NCBI GenBank assembly: GCA_947174825.1 | Contig: CAMWKN010000081.1 | Coordinates: 1 to 6,805 of the forward strand | Reading direction: 5' to 3' | DNA: 6,805 nucleotides | DNA from: an uncultured Clostridium sp. | GTDB lineage: Bacteria; Bacillota_A; Clostridia; Lachnospirales; Lachnospiraceae | Shown: in pieces, positions 1 through 6,586 of the stretch | Layout: every line of letters begins with the position of its first letter | Numbering within the stretch: position 1 is the first letter of the stretch | Program-made: the position numbers and the translations under genes | Notes under the pieces: generated by a model | The model's database searches: none | Told to the model about the DNA's origin: nothing | What the model saw: only the letters and a program-made list of their open reading frames with translations

Positions 1-938
1 TGCCATAACTGTAGTATTTTAGTTTCCGGGCGCATGGACAGTGCATGAAGATGGGGATAAAAATCCTCCAAAATCACTACTCTGGAGGCGGCAACCAAGG
101 CTGCCAGATGCTTCAATTCCTTCCAGGATAATTTGTGTACAGGGCGATTGACCAAAAATTCCTGCTGTTCTCCCAAAGAACTGACCGCTTCCTTCTGTTC
201 CCGTTCTGTCAAAGCTCTACGGATCAGATCCAGATTCCCACCCGTCTCCACTTCCCGTTCCGACAGGAAAAGAATGCCCTCTGTCTGAGGATACTTTCTA
301 CAGAATTTCTCGTATTGCCTTCTAAAATAATTCGTTTTGAACTCACGGATACTATAGCCATAACCGGTCCAGTCCATTACCAGTCCGTGTGCATGATAAA
401 AAATTGCCCGCTTCCCCTGTCTACCTTTAGCGGCAGAATGAAGGGTACCATGCCCCTTAAGCGCCAAATACCCTGACAGCAGCCATATAGGCAATAATAG
501 GGTACAAATCAGATATTTCAGAAAGCGCACGCCTCTATTCAGCAATTTTCCCAAGCTCGTTCCAGACACCTCTTTCGTTTGAAACAAGGCACTATCTAAT
601 ACCACATCTGTATCTATCGTTACCCATTCATAATTTGGCGTACAGGTAGAAAATTTTAAAATAATATCATCCGGACGTTCCGGATGATATTCAAAAAATA
701 CACTATCCAATTGAATCTTGGTAGCAGCATGAAACTGTGTGCATTGTTCCTCACACACAGTTCCATACGCTATCATCGGAAAATAACGGTCTAAATTACC
801 AGCACAGAAAACTACAGAAATCCGAATACGATCTCCCAAAATCGGATAAGGCAATATCCCTTCTATCTCCAGATCCAGAATTCGCTGTTCCACATCTACT
901 TCGCATCGTTTCATCTGAATGTTCTGTTCCATACACAT
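1..938 (-). CDS. CDP-glycerol glycerophosphotransferase-like protein (3' end beyond window)
   Basis: This is an open frame of 312 complete codons that runs off the left edge. Its last residues are KILQLW followed by the first two bases of a His codon. That is the start of the QLWH-G-AFK signature of TagB/TagF-type glycerophosphotransferases, and it aligns with residues 122-125 of the enzyme encoded at 3116-4252. The family transfers glycerol-phosphate from CDP-glycerol to a membrane-anchored acceptor at the inner face of the membrane. Residues about 1-130 form an extra N-terminal region, probably beta-rich, of unknown role. Residues about 139-160 (FLKYLICTLLLPIWLL) are a likely membrane segment. 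The Rossmann-like first half of the transferase domain follows from about 175. The ATG at 938 lies 4 bases after GGAG (946-943); the alternative ATG at 932 would be 10 bases away. The gene starts 14 bases after the stop of the upstream gene, so translation is probably coupled. The catalytic C-terminal half is not visible, so activity cannot be judged. Confidence 0.85.
   Translation of the reverse strand, partial: MCMEQNIQMKRCEVDVEQRILDLEIEGILPYPILGDRIRISVVFCAGNLDRYFPMIAYGTVCEEQCTQFHAATKIQLDSVFFEYHPERPDDIILKFSTCTPNYEWVTIDTDVVLDSALFQTKEVSGTSLGKLLNRGVRFLKYLICTLLLPIWLLSGYLALKGHGTLHSAAKGRQGKRAIFYHAHGLVMDWTGYGYSIREFKTNYFRRQYEKFCRKYPQTEGILFLSEREVETGGNLDLIRRALTEREQKEAVSSLGEQQEFLVNRPVHKLSWKELKHLAALVAASRVVILEDFYPHLHALSMRPETKILQLW
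663..691. repeat. Perfect 13-bp inverted repeat inside a coding region
   Basis: The left arm AATATCATCCGGA (663-675) and the right arm TCCGGATGATATT (679-691) are exact reverse complements separated by only three bases (CGT). The palindrome lies inside the partial glycerophosphotransferase gene, over the residues around EYHPERPDDI. It would form a stable hairpin in the mRNA or in single-stranded DNA. No run of T follows in either direction, so it is not an ordinary terminator. Confidence 0.8.
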
Positions 939-952
939 CTATCTCCGATTCT

Positions 953-3052
953 CTATTTAAGCACTGCTGATACTTTAAATGCACAGATTCGATCCATACG
1001 ATTGACTGCTTTACGTTTGGCATCTCCCGGTCCCTTTCCTGTAAAGGCAGCTGACTCATAATTGACATAGAGATAGGAACCGCTAATGGCAATCTCTTCG
1101 TTCATTGTTGGCATATCCACATGCTTTCTGACACGCCCCAATTTAATAATACCTTTGGACGCCTTCTTCACATTTGGCTTATAAACATCCAACTGATGCA
1201 GGAAACCTCTCTGTTTCGAGTCAGTCTGGCAGGATCTGGATAAAATCAACTCGCCCTTGGACGTAAATACCATACCCTGTATCCTGTTCGCCACCTTAAT
1301 TCTGGAACACAGTGCCAGGGATGGCGTACCATTTTTGTTGACAATTGTATAACTTCCCAAATAACCGCTAGACAATTCATTGTATGAAGCAACCCATAAC
1401 TTTGATTTATAATAAGCGATGGTTGCTGCCTGCTGTCCCACTGGCACAGTGGATGCATATGCCGGAATCTCCAAATAGGATTGTCCCTTAGCAGCAGCTG
1501 CTGATATGGTAGAAAACGGAATGCTCAATAAATTGTTTCCGCTGGTAATCCAGAGATTCCTTCCATCATAGGCAAGGCCACCGGCATGAGTCTGACTTGG
1601 CCATTCCAGCGTTGGTAGTAAATTTTTCGTTGTTTTCTTAATTACATAAATCACGGAATTCTCTTCTTTCGATAAATCATAAGCTGACATCAACATATAT
1701 GATTTTGCAAAAGTTAATCCCTGTGGAACCATAGTAGCACAACCAAATCCATTGAGATTGGTATTCTGTAATCCCGGAATAATCACACTCTTAGCATATT
1801 TTACCTTTTTCTTAAAGAACTTACATGCCTTATAGGCTGGTGATTTCTTAAATGCCTTTTTAGACTTAAAAAGAAATGCTTTCTTGGAAGTTGCCCCTAC
1901 TTTTACTGCCTTCGCAGTGTATTCGCTTGTCTGGTCTCCATCATAATCCACATTACCGACTCGACGATATCCACAGACTTTATAGCGATAAGTCTGTCCA
2001 TTTACCAAACCAGTATTAATGTATTTCACTGTAGTATTTGCTGGAAATTTGGCAATGGATACATATTTAGTACCATCATAACGATAGATCTGATATCCAG
2101 TTGCCTTGGACAACTTTGACCATTTGATTCTGACACGTCCGTTTCCACCCTTGATGGCTTTAATCGTAGGTGCCTTCACTTTTGTTGTCATCGTGAAAAC
2201 TGCTGAATAATCCGCAGTATTATCCACAACAACAGCATAAGTACGAACCATATAGCGATATGTTGTTCCGTTAGTCAATCCAGTATCTTTATAGGATGTA
2301 GCTGTAGTAGTTCCTACCTGTTTAAATTCACCAGTCTCTCCCGCACGAAAGATTTGATATCCTGTTGCAGAATCAATCTTCTGCCAAGTCAATGTAATGG
2401 AAGTCTTGGCATGTGTTTTCATCGTAACTGCACTCAACTTCTCTGGTCTGGTATAGGTGTGCAGCGGTGCACAAAACTGTGTCTGTAACTTATCCAGATC
2501 CTGATTCTGATACGCAGATACCGTATAATAAAATTCCTGTCCAGGTAATAAATCCTTAAAAATATATTTGGTTTCCTTCACAGTATCCACATAGACATAA
2601 TCCCGCAACTCAAAATCATACTGATAAATATAATATCCTTCTGCATCCATATCTGGTGCTTCCTTCCAGGATAGAGTAATGCTTGTGGTGGTTCTCTCTG
2701 TAGCCTTCAGATCACTGACCCGAATGCTGCTATCCTCTATAAATACAGCACCACCAGTAGCTACAATACAATCCACCTGACTTGGATCCAATACTGCCGG
2801 TCTCTCTGTCTCAGTCGGTTGATCCGTCGTTTCCGGTTTCTCTGTATTTTCAGGATTTCCCGTCTCACCTGGCTTCTGTGTCTCATCTGGAGATGCTGTC
2901 CTCTGAGTATCTTCCACACTCTCCTGTCCTGCCTCCCCAGCAGCTTGTACTGTTTCACCTGTAAGCTGCAATGGTGAAAACTGTAACATCACTAACAAAA
3001 CAGCCAGCCCAAAAGCAATTCGCTTACTTCTTCTGTTCATCCAACTCCTCAT
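953..3052 (-). CDS. Secreted FN3-domain protein with propeller-like C-terminal domain
   Basis: The product is a 699-residue exported protein. Residues 1-38 are a signal peptide: a basic start (RRSKR), the hydrophobic core AFGLAVLLVML, and probable cleavage after VQA or QAA at 37-38. A Thr/Pro/Glu-rich low-complexity spacer follows (about 39-90). Three fibronectin type III domains lie at about 110-201, 203-291 and 293-385, each with the GY-IY/IF and Y-Y-V strand pattern; the second and third are most alike (ATGYQI, GLTNGTTYRY, GLVNGQTYRY). A Lys-rich linker (390-421) has 14 Lys in 32 residues and no acidic residue. Residues about 422-699 contain repeated short blocks (VPQGLTF, GGLAYDGRNLWI, KLWVASY, IQGMVFT, GELILSRS) that look like beta-propeller blades; this fold is an inference. 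There is no LPXTG signal or C-terminal anchor, so the protein is probably released or held non-covalently. It starts 63 bases after one glycerophosphotransferase gene and ends 14 bases before another, which suggests a role at a surface polymer. The exact function is unknown. Confidence 0.9.
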   Translation of the reverse strand: MRSWMNRRSKRIAFGLAVLLVMLQFSPLQLTGETVQAAGEAGQESVEDTQRTASPDETQKPGETGNPENTEKPETTDQPTETERPAVLDPSQVDCIVATGGAVFIEDSSIRVSDLKATERTTTSITLSWKEAPDMDAEGYYIYQYDFELRDYVYVDTVKETKYIFKDLLPGQEFYYTVSAYQNQDLDKLQTQFCAPLHTYTRPEKLSAVTMKTHAKTSITLTWQKIDSATGYQIFRAGETGEFKQVGTTTATSYKDTGLTNGTTYRYMVRTYAVVVDNTADYSAVFTMTTKVKAPTIKAIKGGNGRVRIKWSKLSKATGYQIYRYDGTKYVSIAKFPANTTVKYINTGLVNGQTYRYKVCGYRRVGNVDYDGDQTSEYTAKAVKVGATSKKAFLFKSKKAFKKSPAYKACKFFKKKVKYAKSVIIPGLQNTNLNGFGCATMVPQGLTFAKSYMLMSAYDLSKEENSVIYVIKKTTKNLLPTLEWPSQTHAGGLAYDGRNLWITSGNNLLSIPFSTISAAAAKGQSYLEIPAYASTVPVGQQAATIAYYKSKLWVASYNELSSGYLGSYTIVNKNGTPSLALCSRIKVANRIQGMVFTSKGELILSRSCQTDSKQRGFLHQLDVYKPNVKKASKGIIKLGRVRKHVDMPTMNEEIAISGSYLYVNYESAAFTGKGPGDAKRKAVNRMDRICAFKVSAVLK

Positions 3053-3058
3053 TTCTTA

Positions 3059-3065
3059 CCTCCTT
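3059..3065 (-). promoter_or_regulatory. Ribosome binding site of the FN3 protein gene
   Basis: AAGGAGG sits 6 bases before the ATG at 3052, an ideal arrangement that favours this start. A second in-frame ATG four codons later (3040) has its own AGGAG 4 bases upstream, lying within the first codons. Initiation at either would keep the signal peptide intact. Confidence 0.85.
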
Positions 3066-3115
3066 GTTAACCTCTCATCTTCTTTGTCCATTAAGGCATC
3101 ATTGTATAGCATACC

Positions 3116-4252
3116 TCAATTTAATATGTGTATAATCCTCTCAACGGACTTGCCATCTATATAATCATACTGTAATTTGACAAAAGTTTGTCGTTTTACC
3201 ATATTATCCCTTTTTTCTGCTAAAATCTGCATAAGTTCCTGTTTGTTGTGAGCAATCTCTCCCGGCGCCGTATCCTCATAACTCCGATAAAAACCACGAT
3301 CATATTGATCCAAATCATAAGCAAATAAAATAACTGGTTTTTGTAACAAAGAATATTCTACAACCGTAGAAGAATAATCCGTAATCAATAAATCAGACAC
3401 CATATATAATTCTGATATATCATGATAGTGTGTCATATTGAGACAATACTTAGTCTCTACAATATTTTCCGTAGGATATTTTGGATGCATTTTAATAAGA
3501 ATAATCCAATCATCTCCTAAAATCTGATGAATTTCACTGACTGAAAATTCGTTTAAAATATTTTCATTTTCTGCTGATTCGGCGCGAAATGTGGGTGCAA
3601 ATAACAGTATTTTTTTATTCTGTAATGTAGGATACATCTGGAAAAAATTTTGATTTGCCTTCTGTATCCAATCCAAATCAAAATACTGATCCGTTACTGG
3701 AACGCCAGTCACATAGATCTTATCTCTGGAGATACCAAATGCCTCCTGATAATATGGAATAATTTGTTCCGATGTGACAAACAAATGGGTAATGCCTTGG
3801 TTTGCCTTTGTAACCAATTTCCGAACCTGTGGATCCTGTTCTGTGGACAGACCAAACTTTTTAAATGCCCCAGCACCATGCCACAACTGGACAAACTGTG
3901 TCTGCCGCTTCCCCGTGTGCATATATGCCAAAGGAATAAAATTATCGTTCAAAAAAACTTTTTCTGCCGTTGCCATATGATAGGGTAGGATTACAAAAAA
4001 GGTCAGGCATCCTTTCATCTTTTTCATCAATGACCTGCCACTCCCATCCGGATTCGAAAACAACTGCCGTTTACTACAAGTCACATAATGATAATCGGGT
4101 GCAATCTGCTGCAATCGCTCATACATCACTAATAGATTGCCATTCAAGGCATAGGCATGTCCATTGAAGAATAATATCTTCCTCTGCACTTTACAGCATA
4201 AGGCGCATAGATTATAGATCCATGAAAACAAGAAATAGCCAAGTCGCTTCAT
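3116..4252 (-). CDS. CDP-glycerol glycerophosphotransferase family protein
   Basis: The product is a 378-residue enzyme of the TagB/TagF family, which transfers glycerol-phosphate from CDP-glycerol onto a lipid-linked acceptor or growing polymer on the cytoplasmic face of the membrane. Family motifs are all present in order: QLWHGAGAFKKFG (122-134, with His125), TGVPVTD (182-188), FAPTFR (218-223), KMHPKYP (254-260, with His256), LLITDYSS (288-295), KPVILFAYD (305-313), and the terminal DTAPGEI and YDYIDGKS blocks. A hydrophobic N-terminal stretch (GYFLFSWIYNLCALCC, 5-20) probably associates with the membrane. At under 400 residues it has the size of a single-domain primase or short transferase and lacks the long N-terminal extension of polymerases such as TagF. 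The acceptor and sugar/polyol specificity cannot be read from sequence. The start at 4252 is chosen because GGAGG lies 5 bases upstream; the open frame extends to a GTG at 4282, but that codon falls about 2 bases after the predicted transcription start. It is the first gene of the three-gene unit. Confidence 0.93.
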   Translation of the reverse strand: MKRLGYFLFSWIYNLCALCCKVQRKILFFNGHAYALNGNLLVMYERLQQIAPDYHYVTCSKRQLFSNPDGSGRSLMKKMKGCLTFFVILPYHMATAEKVFLNDNFIPLAYMHTGKRQTQFVQLWHGAGAFKKFGLSTEQDPQVRKLVTKANQGITHLFVTSEQIIPYYQEAFGISRDKIYVTGVPVTDQYFDLDWIQKANQNFFQMYPTLQNKKILLFAPTFRAESAENENILNEFSVSEIHQILGDDWIILIKMHPKYPTENIVETKYCLNMTHYHDISELYMVSDLLITDYSSTVVEYSLLQKPVILFAYDLDQYDRGFYRSYEDTAPGEIAHNKQELMQILAEKRDNMVKRQTFVKLQYDYIDGKSVERIIHILN

Positions 4253-4257
4253 TGCCC

Positions 4258-4262
4258 CCTCC
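4258..4262 (-). promoter_or_regulatory. Ribosome binding site fixing the glycerophosphotransferase start
   Basis: GGAGG followed by GGGCA and then ATG (4252) gives a 5-base spacing. The in-frame upstream ATG at 4264 and GTG at 4282 have no comparable site, so the start is placed at 4252. Confidence 0.85.
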
Positions 4263-4290
4263 ATTTGAACATCAACATTCACAAAACATA

Positions 4291-4318
4291 ATTATAACAT
4301 AAAACAGAACTATGTCAA
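4291..4318 (-). promoter_or_regulatory. Consensus sigma-A promoter of the polymer operon
   Basis: A perfect -35 TTGACA (4318-4313) is followed by a 16-base spacer and a perfect -10 TATAAT (4296-4291). Transcription should begin near 4284, giving a leader of about 32 bases to the ATG at 4252. With both hexamers perfect, strong basal expression of the three-gene unit is expected. No operator-like palindrome overlaps it. Confidence 0.85.
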
Positions 4319-4363
4319 AATTTGTTTTCTGGATAATACCGGCGAAATTAGCTCTGCCATTCC

Positions 4364-4430
4364 ATTCAGCTTGGCTGCGTTCCACTGGCACATATTACTA
4401 TGTGCTGGTGAAACTACTAGCCTTCTGAAT
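4364..4430. other. 67-bp multi-segment hairpin, candidate structured RNA
   Basis: The element folds end to end on itself. In minus-strand order the paired segments are ATTCAG/CTGAAT, GGCT/AGCC, GTTTCAC/GTGGAAC (one G-U pair) and GCACATA/TATGTGC, 24 pairs in all, capped by a GTAA loop. On that strand the loop is a GNRA tetraloop. The segments are separated by small internal loops (AA/AAG, AGTA/GC, CA/CA). It begins 16 bases after the protease stop codon and ends 46 bases upstream of the -35 of the next promoter. In minus-strand sense no T run follows; in plus-strand sense a T-rich tract (TTTCTTTTATATT) does. It could be a 3'-UTR stabiliser, a small RNA, a terminator acting on plus-strand transcripts, or a mobile palindromic repeat. 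I do not recognise it as a known class. Confidence 0.65.
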
Positions 4431-4446
4431 TTCTTTTATATTATAA

Positions 4447-5391
4447 TCATAACCTTTTCGGTGGCTGCAAAAAACGGTCACACTGAATCAGTCCCCAGCC
4501 CTGCCTGGTATGTGAAAATCCCAAATCCAGCGCCGTATTTCGTAAATGCATCTTGATTTCCTTGTTGCTCAGGTAAGGATACTTCTCTAACAACAGTGCA
4601 ATACATCCGCTGACAATAGGAGTAGACATAGAAGTTCCACTTCGTGCCTGATACCCTGTTTCCTGATATAGAAAAGATGATTTTGGCGGATAAGAAATAG
4701 GTAAACAACTGGTAATTCTGGAACCCGGCGCTACAATATCCGGTTTTTTGATGCAGCTATCTGTTGGACCACGACTGGAATAATCTTTTGCATTCCGATA
4801 CTGTAAGGGATCCGAAGATCCTACGGTAATAATTTTCCGGCTATTACCAGGCGCACCGATGCTGGCTGGGGATGGACCATGATTGCCTGCCGCTGTCAAA
4901 ACAACCAGACCGGCTTCCCATAGTTTATTCACTCCCTGAACCAATGGAGACTCCTCTCCAAAATGTTTACCCCGACTGCTGCCAATAGAGATATTTACAA
5001 TTCGTATCCGATACTCAAGATGATGTTGCAGAAGCCATGAAATGGCATCCAGTACATGATCAATATGCCCTTCGCCATTTTGGTTCAACACTTTTAATGC
5101 AACGATATGAACGCCAGGAGCCACGCCACGATACAGTCTTCCTGACCGTGCTCCGCTACCGGCAATGATTCCGGAAATATGGGTACCATGTCCATTATCA
5201 TCATAATATTCTGTTCTGTAATTCACATAATCAGAAAAATATACCAGCGGGCTGCCAGAGAAACCGTTAGCAGAAAATAGATCCGGGTGGTACCCGATTC
5301 CTGTATCCATAATGGCAATTCCAATACCTCTTCCCGTCAAGTTCTGCTTTCTAGCCTCCGATAAACGTATGATGGATGCAGCACGATTCAT
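4447..5391 (-). CDS. Subtilisin-family (S8) serine protease, no signal peptide
   Basis: The product is a 314-residue subtilase with a complete catalytic set: Asp29 in AIMDTGIG, His68 in NGHGTHISG, oxyanion Asn170 in AAGNHG and Ser254 in SGTSMSTP. Supporting motifs include RGVAPGV (88-94), VNISIG (132-137) and KPDIVAPG (216-223). The family cleaves peptide bonds through a Ser/His/Asp triad. Only about 28 residues precede the catalytic Asp, with no signal peptide, membrane segment or inhibitor propeptide, which points to a cytoplasmic enzyme of the intracellular-subtilisin or AprX type. The ATG at 5391 is the only usable start, since an in-frame TAA lies about 33 bases upstream and no other ATG intervenes; its ribosome site is weak (GGAA). 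A good -10 lies just upstream and the cheV terminator separates it from the previous gene, so it is probably transcribed alone. Substrates are unknown. How an enzyme without a propeptide is kept in check is not evident from the sequence. Confidence 0.93.
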   Translation of the reverse strand: MNRAASIIRLSEARKQNLTGRGIGIAIMDTGIGYHPDLFSANGFSGSPLVYFSDYVNYRTEYYDDNGHGTHISGIIAGSGARSGRLYRGVAPGVHIVALKVLNQNGEGHIDHVLDAISWLLQHHLEYRIRIVNISIGSSRGKHFGEESPLVQGVNKLWEAGLVVLTAAGNHGPSPASIGAPGNSRKIITVGSSDPLQYRNAKDYSSRGPTDSCIKKPDIVAPGSRITSCLPISYPPKSSFLYQETGYQARSGTSMSTPIVSGCIALLLEKYPYLSNKEIKMHLRNTALDLGFSHTRQGWGLIQCDRFLQPPKRL

Positions 5392-5420
5392 AACATTTCC
5401 ATTCTGCTTAAGATCACTAT

Positions 5421-5426
5421 ATTATA
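5421..5426 (-). promoter_or_regulatory. Probable -10 element of the protease gene
   Basis: A perfect TATAAT lies about 30 bases before the protease ATG. No good -35 is seen at the right distance; the nearest, GTGACA, is 20 bases upstream, which is too far. This would be a weak or activator-dependent promoter, in keeping with the poor ribosome binding site. Confidence 0.45.
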
Positions 5427-5464
5427 TGATTCACTCCCCAGTATCGTGTCACATGTAATGATCG

Positions 5465-5500
5465 CAAAAAAATGAAGCCTGCCATAACGACAAGCTCCAT
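5465..5500 (-). terminator. Intrinsic terminator after cheV
   Basis: The arm ATGGAGCTTGTC (5500-5489) pairs over 12 positions, three of them G-U, with GGCAGGCTTCAT (5483-5472) around a 5-base loop. A run of T follows at once (5471-5466). It begins 19 bases after the cheV stop codon and isolates cheV from the protease gene. Confidence 0.88.
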
Positions 5501-5519
5501 CTAAAATATGTATAAACTA

Positions 5520-6437
5520 TTATTCTGACTCCTCTTTTTTCTTCAACAGGCGATCCAATATCCGGATAAATTCACCCATCTCACTTTTGGAGACCTGTGC
5601 ATCTGCTCCCAGACTTTCTCCCTTTCGACGCATGTCTTCATTAATCAAAGATGAGAATACAACAACTGGAATATTCTTATAAGCAGAATTTTCTTTAATT
5701 AATTTCAACAAGCGGTGTCCATCCATCTGAGGCATCTCAATATCAGTAACCACACAGGCAACCTTTTCTTCCAGAACCCCTTCTTTGCGATAACTCTCTA
5801 ACAACTGCCAAAGTTCTAATCCATTGTTCAGCGGAACCAGATTGGTAAATCCTGCATCTGTCAATCCATCGTATATCATCATACTTAACAACTGGGAATC
5901 CTCTGCATAGATAATTGGAGCATCATTCCGATAGCCCTCTCCCAACCCAGTCGACTGCGATAACTGAATACCAATCTCTGGAGAGATCTGCGCAACAATA
6001 TTTTCAAAATCCAACAGGATTACTAATTTTCCATCAATATTAATAATACCTGTAATCACACTTTCTTTGGAATTGCTAATCAAGCGATCTGGCTTAATAA
6101 TCTGCGTCCAGTTTACTCGGTGAATCCCAACTACGCCATGTACGCAGAATCCGGTATTGGCACCATTAAAATTCGTAATCAGGAACATGTCACCTTCATG
6201 ACTCTCGTTGTCAGTCAAGCCCAGACATCTTGCCAAATTAATAACGGATATGGTATCTCCTCTGGTGCTAAATGCGCCATCTAAATAGGGATGCCCATTC
6301 GGAATTGGTGTCAATGGAGTATAGCTGAGAATCTCTCTGATTTTCGCAACATTAATGCCATAATAATTGCCATCAACTAAAAACTCCAGTATCTCTAGTT
6401 CATTTGTTCCACTCTCAAGTAAAATATTTGTATCCAT
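5520..6437 (-). CDS. cheV: Chemotaxis protein CheV (CheW domain plus receiver domain)
   Basis: The product is a 305-residue cytoplasmic protein, the usual CheV length. An N-terminal CheW-like domain (about 13-150) carries the typical pattern EILEFLVDGNYYGINVAKIREIL, the RGD-ISVINL block (59-67) and GIINIDGKLVILLDFE (130-145). A C-terminal response-regulator receiver (about 174-300) has the acidic pair Glu179-Asp180, the phospho-acceptor Asp232 in TDIEMPQMDG, Ser262 in VVFSS, and Lys284 in VSKSE, so phosphorylation by CheA should be possible. CheV couples chemoreceptors to CheA, and its phosphorylation tunes receptor adaptation. The start at 6437 has GGAGG 5 bases upstream; the frame stays open to 6554, but that extension crosses the predicted promoter and leader. 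No other chemotaxis or flagellar gene is in the window. The gene has its own promoter and terminator, so it is probably a stand-alone member of a chemotaxis regulon. Confidence 0.94.
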   Translation of the reverse strand: MDTNILLESGTNELEILEFLVDGNYYGINVAKIREILSYTPLTPIPNGHPYLDGAFSTRGDTISVINLARCLGLTDNESHEGDMFLITNFNGANTGFCVHGVVGIHRVNWTQIIKPDRLISNSKESVITGIINIDGKLVILLDFENIVAQISPEIGIQLSQSTGLGEGYRNDAPIIYAEDSQLLSMMIYDGLTDAGFTNLVPLNNGLELWQLLESYRKEGVLEEKVACVVTDIEMPQMDGHRLLKLIKENSAYKNIPVVVFSSLINEDMRRKGESLGADAQVSKSEMGEFIRILDRLLKKKEESE

Positions 6438-6442
6438 GCAAA

Positions 6443-6447
6443 CCTCC
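6443..6447 (-). promoter_or_regulatory. Ribosome binding site fixing the cheV start
   Basis: GGAGG then TTTGC then ATG (6437) gives a 5-base spacing. It selects a 305-residue CheV over a 344-residue form whose extra 39 residues match nothing expected of a CheW domain. Confidence 0.85.
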
Positions 6448-6498
6448 ATCCGCGGGTTAACATACTCCGCCCTTATAATATTCTCCTCATATAGAGAT

Positions 6499-6527
6499 AT
6501 TTTACTATAGAAGAAAGATATTTGCAA
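6499..6527 (-). promoter_or_regulatory. Probable sigma-A promoter of cheV
   Basis: TTGCAA (6527-6522), a 17-base spacer and TAAAAT (6504-6499) give a plausible vegetative promoter, with a leader of about 55 bases to the cheV ATG. A poorer sigma-D-like arrangement overlaps it, which would be in keeping with a motility gene. Confidence 0.55.
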
Positions 6528-6586
6528 GTGGATCATAACATCCCCTATTAGCATTCATTTTACTTTTGCAAAGCCTTTAACATTAT

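Noticed and set aside
135..476. Plus-strand open frame of 113 codons
   Set aside because: It lies wholly antisense to the partial glycerophosphotransferase gene, which has family motifs; the plus-strand product has low-complexity composition and no ribosome site.
737..1092. Overlapping open frames on both strands around the junction of the FN3 and transferase genes
   Set aside because: Both are out of frame with two well-supported genes and have no recognisable domain or ribosome site.
3103..3111. Extended -10-like TG-C-TATACA just before the FN3 protein gene
   Set aside because: No -35 is visible at a suitable distance, and read-through from the strong upstream promoter explains expression. 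A weak internal promoter remains possible.
3650..4167. Several plus-strand open frames of 60-112 codons
   Set aside because: They are antisense to the motif-rich part of the glycerophosphotransferase and show no protein-like features.
4332..4337. Plus-strand GATAAT as the -10 of a small RNA that would end at the hairpin and T-rich tract
   Set aside because: No acceptable -35 lies 16-18 bases upstream, so a plus-strand small RNA is not supported by a promoter.
4371..4556. Plus-strand open frame of 61 codons over the hairpin
   Set aside because: It spans the hairpin and the antisense of the protease C-terminus, without a ribosome site or promoter.
5388..5402. Five-codon mini frame ATG GAA ATG TTA TGA overlapping the protease start
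   Set aside because: It could in principle couple translation through the ATGA overlap, but it has no ribosome site and is short enough to arise by chance.
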